Origin: Coprinellus micaceus
Lineage: Eukaryota; Basidiomycota; Agaricomycetes; Agaricales; Psathyrellaceae
Assembly: GCA_951394405.1 (NCBI GenBank)
Contig: OX596338.1
Coordinates: forward strand, 1,922,001-1,986,000
Direction: 5' to 3'
DNA: 64,000 bases
Shown here piece by piece: positions 24,148 to 37,935 of the stretch. Every line of letters begins with the position of its first letter. The stretch's first letter is position 1. Both the position numbers and the translations under genes were made by a program. The notes under the pieces are model-generated. The model did not search any database and was not told the DNA's origin. It was given only the letters and a program-made list of their open reading frames with translations.

Positions 24148-25421
24148 TTACTGTGGGTATTGGCCTGGAGGGTAGGCACCATACCCGGGAGGTGCTCCTG
24201 AATAGGCGCCGTATACCGGCATACCTGTAGGTGGAGGCGGTACCATACCAGGCATACCTTGCATTGTCATACCCATCGGCATCACGCCAGGCGGAGGGGG
24301 GCCGCGGACACCAACTCCCATCGACATGATAGGCATACCTGGGACTGGAGGAGCACCGGGGACCATCCCAGGTACAATGGTTTGTTGAGGGGTGAATCCA
24401 GGTGGGGGAAGGGGCTGAGCTGCCAATGCTCCGGCAAACTGGCCTGCCTGGTACGGTGTAGGGAAGGCTCCAGGTGCGCCAAACGCCATAGGCGCTGGAG
24501 GTGGACGAGCGGTAACAGGGAGGGCATTGTTTTTCCGGGCCTGGGCAGCGAGGAGGCGTTCTGCTGAAGTACCGTGTCGTTCGCCTTTGCCGTCTTTCTT
24601 GAAGGCGTATTGGATGGTGATCGCCTTATTCATGAGGAATTGACCATTCATAGCTTCGATAGCCGCGTCGGAGGATTCGAAGTCGGTGTATGAGACAAAG
24701 CCGTAGCCCTTGGAGACACCGCTGCTTGGGTCACGAGCGATCTACGATGGTTTAGCTGGATCTCGAGAGAGTTGAAACCACGGACGCACCTTGGCTGTGG
24801 TCGCCATCATACCGAACGCACTGAACGTGTCGTATAATAACCTCTCGTCTACATTCTCGTCCAAGTTTCCAACAAACAAGTTGGCGCCGACATCCAACTG
24901 TTTCTTGTCCGAAGAGGCCTACAGAATGGGGAGGGGTCAGCATAGGGCCTAGCGAAAACCAAGTCCCGAACGAGACGAAAAGTGGGAGAAGGGCAACATC
25001 TTCAAGATTGGGATGTGGGGGAGGACCTACGACGAACCTTGTTAACTCTTATGGGCTTTCCCCATAGTTTAATTTGATTCATGATCTTACATGCGTATTC
25101 TGCGTCCTCTTCCGTCAAGAACTCGCAGAACCCATACCCTTGGTGTGCCATGGAGATTCGATCCTTTGGCAAGTGTACATTGACTGGGTTGATAAAGGTT
25201 TCGCTCAGTGTTCCGTCTCAAGACCAAAGCAGTACACGACTCACCGACAGGCCCTGCTTGCAACATCAACTCCCAGACGAGCGCGTCTGAACACCGCTCA
25301 TCCAAATTGCCCTTCGAAGGGAGGGGACGAGATATTTTAGCATGGATGGTAACTGAGAGCTGAGAGCACATACCAGGTACACCGTTGCCTCCTGATTTCT
25401 GTCATCTTGGGGTCTTGACAT
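24148..25421 (-). CDS. Splicing factor 3b subunit 4 (SF3B4/Hsh49)
   Basis: Five exons (24148-24741, 24790-24918, 25038-25183, 25245-25311, 25374-25421) join in phase to 327 residues. RRM1 spans about residues 14-92, with RNP2 VYLGNL and RNP1 [11 protein letters not shown]2 spans about 100-180, with LFVGNL and KGYGFVSY. The Pro/Gly/Met-rich tail (residues about 205-327) is typical of SF3B4. By family knowledge it contacts pre-mRNA upstream of the branch site and binds SF3B2 in the U2 snRNP. This fits a genome whose genes carry many short introns. The start [20 protein letters not shown] matches the family start. Confidence 0.95.
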
Positions 25422-26105
25422 TGTGAATAGTTCAAACTCGCCTCTATTAGTATGTCCGACTTCGCGTTCGGCTTGAATATTTGTTTGCTCTCAGTTTGTG
25501 CAGTGTTTGACCCAGGCGTTGTCACCAAGCAAACCAGTCACAGCCCACATCATGATTGCACACAGTGACAGGCCTCTCAAGGTGTGAGCGTGCCCGGGCC
25601 AGTGAGGGAGTTTGGCCACGATGTTAGTTCACATGTTCTACCCACAGAGTATTGGATTCATCGGCGTCTAATGCCCTAGAGGAGGTCGAAGGGAAACCCA
25701 TCCGTAAGGAATTCCATTCGGGGACGTGGGCTGGAGGAAAAATTGGGAGTGGGTATTAGAGCAAAACGAAGTTCAGGGAGACCAAAGGGTAATGTATACT
25801 CTAAAGAAACACTGCCAGCCCCCAATTACTGCCGGCGAATACTATAGACAATTCTCACCGAACCTTAGTATCGCGATGAGAGTGCATGGGACAGAGAACC
25901 AAAAGAGCTTTGATTTAACATAGAGGAAGAAGCGCGCGGAGATAAAAAGGCAGCAAGGGAGTCAGAAATATAAGGCAAAAGTCGGATATATAACCAGGTC
26001 GTGGCAGGAGTGCAGATTCATGAAGCGAAAGACGTAAAGTCGTTGAAAGTAAAGAACGGAAAATAAAGCCCGCGGATCGTCGTGCAGTCGTCGAGTGGAA
26101 AATAA
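25422..26105. other. Intergenic, no gene supported
   Basis: 684 bp between SF3B4 and CDC42. It should hold the SF3B4 promoter and the CDC42 3' UTR; the part near 25980-26105 is AT-rich. No further gene is seen. Confidence 0.5.
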
Positions 26106-26955
<850 letters not shown>

Positions 26956-27544
26956 CCTGAGGTCTATAAAGCAGCAAATGAGCACAATGCCCAGCCTCCC
27001 GTTCATATCGCCCGCCCTTGAGCGCTGGCCATCTGGTTGCAATTGAGCGTGGCAACCGCAGGCCTCGTGGCCATCGTCTCGGTCGACAATGGGAAGAACA
27101 CGCCAGAAACCGGCGACCACTCACAGTCCTAGTGTCCTTCGAATCTCTACGGAAGGTGGGCTGGCTTGGGGAGACTTGCACGGGCTGCCGAATGAGGGGT
27201 CGGTTGCGCGATTTGGGGTAAAATCTATCGAGGAGGAGGAACGGACCGTGAACAACGCTGACCGTGGGGCTGGCGAGTGTGGCGACGAGGTGGATGGGCG
27301 GGGGACGACGTACGGGGAGAAAGGGCACTGGGAATGACGGGACTGCAGGAGCTGACGGTCGCTGGTCTCAACCGTTGGCAGCGCGGTTGCAACACTGGCT
27401 TGATCAATTCCCACGCATGGAAACTCAGTTCACATTTCACAAGTCATTATCCTGGAATATACAGTTCTGGGGACTACGATAAATATACGAAAGCGACGAC
27501 TAGTACTGTGCATATGCAAGGCGATAGCGATACAGAAATCCAAC
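26956..27544. other. Intergenic, no gene supported
   Basis: 589 bp upstream of CDC42 and downstream of the WD40 gene, both on the minus strand. It likely holds the CDC42 promoter and 5' UTR. Short open frames have no features. Confidence 0.5.
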
Positions 27545-30500
27545 TTACGACTCTACTTTTTGCTTTTTGGGCTGTGTCCCTTCACCTGTGGCGCCGAGGT
27601 CAGTACCCTTGCATCCGTGCATTGAAGCCGTCAAGACACACCCTGACCAGCCGCGACAGGCAGCGCCCACCAACACAGGTGTCCGTTCCTTGTGCCTGTG
27701 AGCATGCATCCCTCTCGACCACCAACGCTGTCGACGGCCTGAGGAACCACAAGTCAACTGCGGAGCGAGGTAAAAAGTTACAGCGTGCAACTCACTGCCG
27801 TGGCTTGGATGATTTCATCTAAAACGGAGGACCGGTGTTAGCGCCCAAAGCCATCTACCGTGATAACAAGCGAACAGCTAGTACTGACCTTCCTCATGTT
27901 CCAACCCGTAAACAACATTCCCTTTCTTCCTGTCCCACACAAGCGCACAGCTATCCACGGTTCCGAATACGATCGCCTGCCCCTGCGTTGCTAAAGTCGC
28001 TCCATATTCGTTCCGCCCTACCCACCCATCGCTTTCCTTGGTCAAGCTGTACACCGATTCGATGTTCCCCTTGCTCTCTGCCTGGCTCAGACTCCCGACC
28101 AGAATCGCACCACCACTCGAGAACCCCACCAGAAGATGTGTGCCTAAAGGGCATAAATCAAGTGAGATGCTGTAGGATCCACATGTTGTTAGTCCACGTA
28201 TCCCATCTGATAATTCGAAATGATAGAGATAACGGACATCTTGTTTTTAAGGAAGGCACACGCTCGAAGGGTACCGTTGGGTACCTCGCAAGACCACCTG
28301 CATCGTAAAGGGACGTCAATTGGTGGCCAGTGTGCCCCTTGGCACAAGCGAGGCATAAAAATTGTACGCACAACGTTCCATCTCGCGTCCCACCCAACAG
28401 TGACTGGCCACCTTCAATGAATTTGATAGCCGTCACATTTTGCCGCAGGATCGAACGCTGTGCCTGCCAGTTGCCTAGACGGCCGTCAAGTCGCCAGTGA
28501 AACAGGGAAGAAACGAGGCCATCACGATTCAGCAAACAACCAGCAAAACTACGCAAGGATCGCGCAAACGGAGCGAGACTGAGCGTACCTTTCGACCATA
28601 CCCAAACCTTGACACCCCCGCGCGGGAACGATACAGCTACCCTGTCGCGCGTGTACGCAAAACACATGGAATCCTCCGAGTCGGTGTCAGTCCCTGCGCT
28701 CAGAATTTTGGCCCACTTCCATGAATTCTCCCCCTAACCGTCAAAGAGGGTGAGCAGTCGCATGGATTTTCAACTGGCAGGCAGCACTCACCGACTTCGT
28801 CCATTTGCTAACCAACCCATCAGTGGTCAACACGATCACCCCTGTATCGCCATCCAGCCAAAACGCATTCACAATCGGCGAATGGTGCATCAGTCGAGCT
28901 AGCTCGGTTTTATCTTTGGTACTCCACACACGGACAGTCTTGTCAGAGCCTCCATTGCAAGTCAAAACGATAAGGAGGCATCAAGAACGGGTTTGAATAT
29001 GACCACTCACATCCAAGCACAAAATACGACCCGTCCGAACTGAACGACACCGTCCGCATATATGGCTCCCCATCCCCCTGCAGGCGCTTAGTTGCACTGC
29101 TCTTAATAGTCGGACACTTGATATTCGGCCTCGTCCGCCTTCGGGGGGTTGGCGATAGTGCTCGGTCTCTCTGTGTCCTACTTGAACTCGACGATGATGG
29201 GGGAATTTGGCCACTAATCTCAGGGCTGATAGGCCGATCACGTTTGACACCCCGGTACGATGAACCTTGCGAGGCGCTCTGAGGGGGCTTGGCGGGAAGG
29301 GATGGGTGGTGAGGTAGTGTGGAAAGTGAGGTTGATGGCGAGGTGTCTGGGGGTAACGAGGTCGCTACACGAAGACATTGATTAAGGGGATTACTACAGG
29401 TGCGTATGACATACCCGGTTGCGATGGAAGGTCCTCGAGGGTCGACTTGAGGACGCCTCCAGACGTGAAGCCATTCAAAACTACGTTGGACAGAGGCTTC
29501 TTGGGTTGCTCTGTGCTCTCTTTCTTCTCAGCCGAGAGCAGGATTTGTTTTGTCTGGTCCTTGTGGGCTATAGAACACGCGACCGCATTAGTTAATTTCC
29601 AACCTTGGGTCAGACAAGGGACTAATACGCACCAGAAGTTGGCGCCACCCGACCTCTGAAAGAGACCCTTCGCTTTGGTGAAGTGTCACCAAACGAACTA
29701 TTCGAAAAGTTGGGCGAAGGAGGCCTGGCTGACCTTGCCGGCGAGGGAGGTCGCACCTTCATAAAATCTTCGAGGCGGCTTGAACTTGGTACGAAAGGCT
29801 CGATTCGAGAGGTGCTGGGAGGGGTTGGAAGGTGCGACATTCCGTCGACGCTGCCGGTTGTCTGGGCCGGGGCGAACTTCGGGGCACCTACCTTCTCCCA
29901 TTTGCATGTAGGAGCGGACTTTGGCGGATCTCGGATGGGTGAGGGTAATAAAGGAGGAGGTATTGTAGGCGGCGTATCTGGGGGAGGTGGCGGTGCTGGG
30001 CATTCCGAGGGAGGGGGTGGTGGGGTCGGAAATTCATGCGAGGCGTCCCCTACGTGGCTTTTATCGCCATCGGACACGGTGGGCTCATAATATTCCTCAA
30101 CCTTCGCCGTCCCCTTCATTGCCACTTTCTTCTTTCCCACCAAAACAGCAGGCCCCTGAGATACACCCCCTTTCCCAGCCGACCAACCCGCCCCAATGAC
30201 CACAGGCTTCCTAGACGAGCTTTGCAACAACAACCGTGGGCCGGTTGGAGGAACCACACCGGACATAGCTTTCCGCATGGACGCGGGCATCCTGGAAGGA
30301 GCTATGTTTAGCGGGTTATTCGAAGGCCCCGAAACCGGCCGTGCGATTTGTCTAGGATCGACGGGGACCAAAGTAGGGGGAAACGATGCGGCATCCTTCT
30401 TTGCCTCGACCAAAGACTTCGGACCTGTGGGGATTGTGGGAGGGTCTCTAGAGCTCTGTGACGTTGGGTGGCTCTCTGAAGGCAGGGAAGACCGGGGGGG

Positions 30501-32559
30501 AGTCACCCTCGTTGCCTTGGTTCGTGAATTAGAGATCTTGGGCAATGATTGTGTCGTCAAAAGAATGACAGGGTTCCCACCGAGATCCTTTACGCACTTC
30601 CCAGATACCATGCCGCCCGACGCCTTGGGAAGGGGGGTTTTCTGGATAACTGACATTCAGAAAGCCAGACTGGGTTGTGCATCCGATAGACTACTCACCT
30701 TGCCCTTTCCTTCTGGGTTAAACATGGTCACGCCGGATGGTAGAGCGTCGAGACTTGAACCGCTTGTCGATGCAGCACGGACAAAGATATCGCGGGACCC
30801 CGGCTCGCTTGCAGGCTTGATCGGCAGAGCGTGTTCACTGGCACCGGACACCATGGTCTCCTGAAGCTTCCCTTGTTTATCCAGCGGCTGTGGTTCCGAA
30901 ACGGAGGCTGATCCCTGTGGTGGTGACCGTGCGGCGGAATCCAGATCACGTTGAGCGGCGGGTACGTCCGTAAGCTCGGGTAGGGTCAGTGCTGAGGGGG
31001 TATAACTGGGGCTTTCTGGTGGGGTTGAAGCCGAAAACTTGGAAGAGACGAGACCGCTTGGATATACCTGCAAGGGCGGCGATGGGTCCGAGTCATCTGA
31101 TGAAGGCAGAGGAGTAAGTGGTAACAACGTAGCGGGGTCACGATCCGGCCCAATCGCCTGCGAGGCTTCTGCAGATTGAGGCCCTTTTAGCAACAAACCC
31201 AATGGTAGATCTTTCGACGTCAGAGTCGGAGACGCAGACCCTGTAGATAAGGTGGTCGGAAGGGAGACTGGGAAGCAAGACGTGGCTGGGGAGGAAAGCG
31301 CTGAACTTGACGGTGAGTCTAGTTCCATAGGAGAAAGGCTCCTGTCCGAGTGGTCCTGTCGCACCGGGTTATGACTACGGTCGACCTGTCGGATGGAAGT
31401 ACGTACATCTGAAAGATCCATCGAAGCTTCCCCATCTCCAATTAATGTGCTTGAACTTTCTTGAGAAGCTAGCCCTATTGGCGCATTCATGGTATACCCC
31501 CTGTCAGTGTCGAGACATGCCGCTGGGTTTCCGGTTCCAGCATTGAGATCCACCGTCTTAATGGGCTCCTCATCTTCATCGGCATCAGGGCTCCATTCAC
31601 CCTCTTCGAGCTGGGATCCTTCCAACTGGGCCAAAGCCTCCCTCCTTTCAGCGCGGAGTCTCCTCCGTTTGGCATTCTTGCGATCTTTGCCGCGCTGCTT
31701 TCGTTTACTTCGCCCTGTCAATGGCGCAGCAGGAGCTTCTGGCAAGCCTAAATGTTCAGTTTCTGGGGTTTCTGGCAGTAACTCTAAAGACGGAGGAAGA
31801 GGTGCGGAGGAGGGTGGCGTGGTTAGAGGTGATTCAGGCACTTGGGGGTTCTGTAGAGGGACGATTGAGGGAGATACAGCAAAGGCCGTCTGTACGGAAG
31901 CAGAGGCTGTGACAGGCCTCGCTTGCACAGATATAGAGTGTTGCTCAGACATAGCCTCCACCGCCTTGGAGGACATCTCTGGCACGGCCTGCACTCCAAC
32001 ACACACACGAGTTGCTATAGGTGCTGTCATATACGATTCAGGCATAATTCAGGAAGAGAAATAGGTGTATTCCCTCACTCGAGCTGGGTAGAGGAACCTC
32101 CGTTTTCTTTGTCCAAGTCCGACGCATCTTGGGCGGGACAACCTGTACTTCGACGGGGCTGATGACAACCTCCTTCTGCTGAACCACGTCGCTCGCCACG
32201 TCCCCGGGGTTTTTGTCTTCACCTTTGGTAGCCTCCTCCGCTTCAAGCACGAGCGGAGTGTCCTTGAACGCCTCGGTCTCTGTCGCAACGCAAAGCAGCA
32301 ACTCCTTCCCGGGCTTGACGTCGATCCGTTTCATGGCGAAAAGGCTAAACCGCGCAGTGCGGTGACTGTGATTCAGCTCCCCATCGTCGCTCTCGTCGTC
32401 CGAGATGTCTTCCACGCGTCGTAGGATGAGATGTGGTTTCTGCTTCAGCCCGTGGTGTCGAAACCGGAGTGAAGAAGCCTGGATTCCCAAGAGCTTCTCT
32501 ACTAACGCTGTCGAAGAAATACTCCCGTCAGAGCCACCTCGGTCGCCAGAGTTGGTCAT
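27545..32559 (-). CDS. Large disordered protein with C-terminal WD40 propeller
   Basis: Thirteen exons (27545-27585, 27648-27738, 27796-27818, 27889-28169, 28238-28297, 28372-28474, 28589-28733, 28792-28949, 29011-29364, 29415-29567, 29633-30641, 30699-32023, 32079-32559) join in phase to 1,407 residues. Residues 1 to about 910 are Ser/Pro-rich and polar; a short N-terminal stretch, RFSLFAMKRIDVKPGKELLL, weakly resembles the end of a SET domain, and a KRKQRGKDRKNAKRRR patch may be a nuclear signal. From about residue 1,060 WD40-type blades appear: VSFSSDGSYFVLGCSDKTVRVW, ASKWTKS, GTRDGTLW and NGHLCWWALP. The family is not recognised; such propellers bind protein partners. The start at 32559 is a choice; in-frame ATG 32715 is possible. 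The two long Ser/Pro exons could alternatively belong to a separate upstream gene, but no stop breaks the chain. Confidence 0.75.
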
Positions 32560-34669
32560 ACGGTACAACGAGGGAGGGGTGTAGAGGAATACGCGCCCCT
32601 TTCCCCCACCAGCTTGACAAAGGCGTGTTTTGTTAACCGGCGAGAGGTATGGGTAGAGGTACAGCCAGGTACAGTTACAAGTCCGCTGCCAATTCCCATT
32701 AGGTGAGTAGGTCACGCCGAAGTCACGTTAAGCTCAAATCATGCGTCACGGTGCCTCAGCAGATGTCATTAAGTAAAATGCCAACAGCGCGGCTCACGCC
32801 GCAGAGCCCGCTACTCGAATATGTTTCCTCTGGGAGGCGTGTGAAGGACAGAGGATAGACTTTCAAGGAGGAGGGTTCGGTTCAATCTGGTTTGTGGGGT
32901 AGATTAAAGGGGTCGCCGTGCCGTCGTCCGCTTGCATCTATAGAGACCGGAGGCTAGAGGCATATGCTGTGTGTTCCACCCACCACCCCACTGTTCCTCA
33001 AGGTCTCATGTCGTCTGAGGATTGTCGTCGTTTGGACTAAGGGCTTACAAATATTGGCTACTTGGGAGGGTTGTCCGAGGAGGAAAATTTCAGAGCGTAG
33101 GATGAAAACATACGTAAACCGTGCCCTGGCCCACTACAATCGGTACAAGAACCAGTGGGTGTAGCGGAAAAGGAAGCAACACTTATCACGGGCGCTTAGT
33201 ACGACTCGGAGATCGCTGTCACGAGGAGGTCACGGGCACCTCAACGCCCGTGACGACGTCCGTGCGCAGGTCCAAGATATCACGAGCCCTTCAATGCCCG
33301 TGACAATCACGCTCACGAATGCACGTCGGGATTACGGGGAGGAAGGTGGCTTCTGGGGAGAAAAGTTGTCCAAAGTGAGTGGCGGGCGCCTGTCAACATA
33401 GGCCCAGGCGATTCAAAGATGTTCGATGTCGGAAGAGGCTAGAAGAGGTAGAAATTGGAGAACGAGGCAGGAGGACACGTGCGAGTCATGCCGTGAGAAA
33501 GCACGTGAGACTTTACGGGGGGGGCTCTACTGAGAAACCTGCTACTGTGAGTAGCAGGCATTAACGGACGACGCGACTCCTGCATCGCGACCTCCGAATC
33601 TGGGCTAGAATCCATCGACTAGGATTTATTTGTGTTTTTCATCGGATGGATCCCACCTTGTCACTCCACAACTTCGTGACTACAGAGAACGCGATGCGCA
33701 TTGCTCCCAAGGCCGACGATGAGTAGAGGCTATTACTACACATGTCTAAGAACCAGGGGCGTAGACACGTTGCTACCTGAGGGGTGCGCGAGGCACTATC
33801 CACAATTTTATCAGAGTGTGAAAGCGGTGGGTAGATCTGGGTGTCTTGGTCAAGCTACACCTTCGGGATGGGGTAGTTTGAACACAAATATATATGGCAA
33901 CCTGATTCCTTGGAACCAATAAAGACGAGCCTTATGAGTACAGCTAGCTCACCTGGAGGAACTGGAACTACCTAGACTTTTCCTGGGTGGAGTGGACGTG
34001 ACGACCTTTCTCGGTGGCAAGGTCTGTCGAAAAAGCCTCGGAAGACCATCCTACCTCGAGAGCTCAAATAAACTCTGCTCGTATGATCTAATCCAGTACT
34101 TGACAATTGAGCTCGGATCTTGGCAAAGTTTTCAGCTTGGGCCCTCGACGGTCGCCTCCGAGGTGCGGTACCGCGTTGTTGTTCCTTGGAGCTCAGGGGC
34201 TTTTGCGAGGTGCCCGGGTCGTGATCGGAGAATGGAGAGCGCGTTGTGGAACCCATAGTGTCGCTGAAGGCCACGGATACTTAAGAGTTCAAACTAGTTT
34301 GAATCGCTGAAGGGCAACTGAAGGGCAACTCCCGCCTTACACCCCAGCTTTATTGGTCGCGCGGGCGGACTTGAATACTCGGCTGTGTCTCGCACCACCC
34401 GCCAGCGAGTCTCGAAAATCTCGAAGTGCGGCAGTCGGTACAAGCTGGTTGAATTGTAATATTATACTGCGCACCTTTGTGCAGACAAGAATGGTGACTG
34501 AGGTAGGACGGAATCGAGATTGGAGTGGGTCCCTGTTGCGCGGTGGTCCAAAACTTGTGCAAACAAGTCCGCGTTGCCAGCCATGCCCCATTCGACGTAG
34601 ATCATTCCTCTCTCGCTCTACCATCGGAGTTCCACCTCCATCGTTCTTTTTACCTCCACGTCGTCCACC
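32560..34669. other. Gene-poor 2.1 kb between divergent genes
   Basis: No gene is supported. A GC-rich patch at 33229-33304 contains hairpin-forming inverted repeats (GTCACGGGC/GCCCGTGAC). A short direct duplication of an 11-mer (CTGAAGGGCAA) lies near 34308-34330. The right part should include the F-box gene promoter. Confidence 0.45.
33229..33254. repeat. Perfect 9-bp inverted repeat (hairpin)
   Basis: GTCACGGGC, an 8-nt spacer, then GCCCGTGAC. A related, imperfect copy follows at about 33280-33304. Function unknown. Confidence 0.6.
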
Positions 34670-37446
34670 ATGCCCACCTTGAGCGCATCGCCTAGCCTGA
34701 TGGTCATTGACGACGATGAGTCCGACCTCACCCCGCTCACCGATACCGACTTTTCGGACTCGGATGCCAGTGACAGCGACTTTGAGGCTTCCGCCCCGCC
34801 GGCCAAAAGGCGTCGAGTCAGTCAGCCCAAACCGAAAGAAAGGTTGAAGAAGAAGGAGGTCGTGAAAATAGCCCCCAAGAAGCTGCGTGCATACAAGGGC
34901 GTGCTTCAGGAGATGTGGGCCCTCCCTCTGGACGTGACATACGAGGTGCGCATGGTACGTATACTACACGTCAGGGGGGCTTATTGGTTCGCATATATCC
35001 AGATTTTCGGTCGCTTGAAACCTCTAGACCTGTTACAATTATCGAGAACGAGCAAAAAGCTGAGGTCGCTGCTTCTGGGTCGATCTTCCAAATCAGTATG
35101 GATACAGGCTCGAGCCAACGTTGAGGGACTACCGGACTGCCCGCTCGACATGAGCGAACCCGCATATGCCAGCTTGGCGTTTGAGCCATACTGCCATGTG
35201 AGTCTGCCGTGGAAGAGAAAACGCATATATTCACTGTTTGCTAGTATTGCTACGCAAACAACGTCCAAACCGTCATCTGGGAGGCTCGTGTCAGGTGCTG
35301 CAAGCGGTGTGGTGGTACAATGTGAGCGTTGATACCGCTTTTACAGCCTGTACATATACACTAACATCTCCTAGGTTCACCCATTGGGTGAACCTAGTTA
35401 AAGAAAAGATCCCCGACGTGCTTCGGTGCCTCGTTCCGGGGACTCATGAGTTCACGACAGGGAGTGAGAATGTTTAGCACATCTTGGCAGAGCGGCAACT
35501 AATTGCGACTCAACTTGCAGCCGTGTATCCCCACACTGAGAAGAAGTACTCCCTTGAGCAGGCTGTAATCCTGATGGTTGAGATGTCCCGCCTACCGGAC
35601 GATGAGCAACCGCTCTGGTTCTGGAACAAAAAGAAGGAGTACGACCAGATTATCGAGGTAAGGCCCTCACGTCCAGAACGAACGCCCTTGCCGATTCCTT
35701 TACAGCACGCCGCGTCATGTCGCGACTTCATTTCTGGGCGTCATACAAGGCGGAACCGCGAACTTGACGAAGCTCGGGTCAGGCGGACGAAGGCGTAAGC
35801 GGAGGTGCCGTCTTTAAGGGGGCGGCAGAAATTCTAACAATATTTACAGGATCATTACTAAACTCACAGAACTTGGTTGGGGTGACGAGATTGCAAAAAT
35901 GCAGGCGTATCGTCTGACAGAGCATAAACATGTCAAAATTCCGAAAGACCTTACTGAAAGAGGTGAGCCCCCCGAGTATTTCTTAGGCGTAATTGACGAC
36001 TAAGTATCTCCGTGTGAAAGTGTGGCAGAAGATTGAGGCTGACATGATCGCGTTCATGGAAGAGATACGCAACAAAAGAATTGTCAAAGAGAAGAACAAG
36101 ATTATGTCGCTACGGTGCTCTTTCATGAAGCAGACGTACGCCAGCTTTGTGGCCTCACAGCCACTCCATGCGATCCTACCCGGCGTCGCAGACTACGCCA
36201 CGATGCCTGAGCTCAAGGCCATCTTGGACGACCCCGACCTTGAATTGGAAGTGACAGCGGAGAACTTCAAGGTAGGGGACGACAAGATGCTCGAGTTTGC
36301 TGCGCAATGGAGGGACGACAAGGACAAAGACCTCCTTGAGATCCTGCGCCAGAGTTCCGTCGGCGCCTCAGCTTCGAAAGAAATGCTTTCGCGTGCTACG
36401 ACCCTATTCAATTGCAAAACTTGCAACGTGCCTATCTCATACCCCCGCATCCTGGTTCACACCTGCAACTTCGCTCGGAGCATGGAGGTTCCCGACCCGA
36501 CCAATGTCTTTGAGCGACTTCGAGCAGAGCCCTGGAACCTTGGCGGCGATCGGGTGTCTTTCCATGAAGCAGCTCACAAGCGTGCGAAGCATGTTCTGAA
36601 GGCCCTCTCACTTCCTCCAGATACAACAGTGGACCAGATGATGGAGGCAAATCCTTTTGTCGAGTGCTATTGTGCTATCTGCTACCGCCCAGGAGCAATT
36701 CGAACTTTCGCTCGTTGGAGTAGGATGGTATGTCGATCAGCGGCGTCTTTCATGGACGTATATTTACCCCTTGTAGATTGAACACACACCCCGGTATACA
36801 GCCTCTCATATCCCGAAGCCGTACGGTGCTGTAGATGGTCGTCGGTCTGCCCTCGTTAAGAAGCTGGAGACCGTTGAACTCTCGAAATTGCGTCGGGAGC
36901 ATGACTGGGGGGATTACTCGCACCGAAGCTACTGCTGCACGGCATGTAAGACTCGAGATACCCGTCACGCACTAGAGAAGCACGTCATCCAAGAGTACGT
37001 GTTTATTATCCGAAGGATAGTGCACAACGCTGACCCGTCGCCACGCCAGCCATTCAATCACCGTGCCGCAATTTGGGACTGACTATACCTACCACCTGGA
37101 CGCAAAGATGAAACTGCGGGCACCGTTTGTCAACCTGAAGATCACCCCCAAGCCGAAGAATGCAGAAGTAGGCCCTTCAGCGGCTACCACAGCTTCCTCC
37201 TTAGCTCCCACTTCGTCATCCGCTGTACCTCTTAACATCGCTATTCAGAGCCCTATCGTGTTGAATTCAACGCCGGTCCCTCTGACACCGTCGTCCTCTC
37301 TCGCGATAGTCGTCGCTCAACTTGCCGTCTCTAGCTCCTCTGACTCAGAAACCCCGACCGTCGATGCCGTCGATACCCCCCAGATCGCAACCTCCTCGTC
37401 CGCCGAGTCATCTACCCCAGCTCCTGCCCAAGGACGAACGTCTTGA
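34670..37446 (+). CDS. F-box protein
   Basis: Ten exons (34670-34945, 35003-35197, 35245-35321, 35375-35463, 35521-35657, 35706-35794, 35850-35962, 36021-36727, 36777-36994, 37050-37446) join in phase to 765 residues. After an acidic Ser/Asp segment and a KRRR patch, an F-box follows at about residues 83-130: LPLDVTYEIFGRLKPLDLLQLSRTSKKLRSLL. A CCKRCG motif follows, then basic helices. Cys pairs later in the protein (CKTC, CYCAIC, CCTAC) may bind zinc. The C-terminus is Ser/Thr/Pro-rich. By family knowledge F-box proteins recruit substrates to SCF ubiquitin ligases via Skp1; large numbers of such genes occur in basidiomycetes. An in-frame TAG at 35475 falls inside the intron 35464-35520 (donor gtgaga), so it is not a break. 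Confidence 0.83.
35371..35397. repeat. 27-bp near-perfect palindrome at a splice acceptor
   Basis: CTAGGTTCACCCA, one central T, then TGGGTGAACCTAG. The 13-bp arms match exactly. The AG of the intron-3 acceptor of the F-box gene (35373-35374) lies in the left arm, so the transcript could fold the acceptor into a hairpin. Confidence 0.8.
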
Positions 37447-37935
37447 CGCCGTATTCCCCCATTTCAGCCACCCACCCCGCACGAGCTACTACGCGAAGTA
37501 CACATTACTGTTGCTTCATCTCACCGCCATCCTCCAGCCCATATCCGCTCATTCCGTTATGGTTAATAATTGTTCAGTACACCCACTATATCCCCAGCCT
37601 CTACCCCCTTACCATTCAACACCAGCTCTGAGGAGCTTAATTCTTCCATAAACCCATTGCAGTAGAGGACCATTCGTTCGAAGTGCAACATTTTCGATAC
37701 CATTCACTAGTCGGTAGAACGTCGTCTCTTGCGACGCGGCCACCCCTCTACGTCTGCACATGTTTCGTCGCATAGGTCCGCATCACTTTCCAGCATTAAC
37801 AATGGAGTTACATTTGCACTCTAATACAAGGGCGGCCCCGTTTGACCCTTATGACTCTCCCTCTCCCAAACGCTGAACGACCCCCATGGACCGGGTGGAC
37901 AGGACGACATGTTCCGTCCAGCCTAGTGAGCTGCT
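37447..37935. other. Intergenic between convergent genes
   Basis: 489 bp between the ends of the F-box gene and the AhpD/CMD-like gene. It presumably holds both 3' UTRs. No gene is seen. Confidence 0.5.

Noticed and set aside
28198..28240. Apparent frameshift in the WD40 gene after FLKNK
   Set aside because: A donor at AAGAT|gtccgt and acceptor CCTACAG at 28170 join the blades in phase, so no frameshift is needed.
33100..33320. Possible CRISPR-like or tandem array
   Set aside because: Only two or three imperfect stem-loops with unequal spacing; this is fungal nuclear DNA.
35464..35520. In-frame TAG that would make the F-box gene a pseudogene
   Set aside because: A good GTGAGA donor and a TTGCAG acceptor remove it as a 57-nt intron in correct phase.
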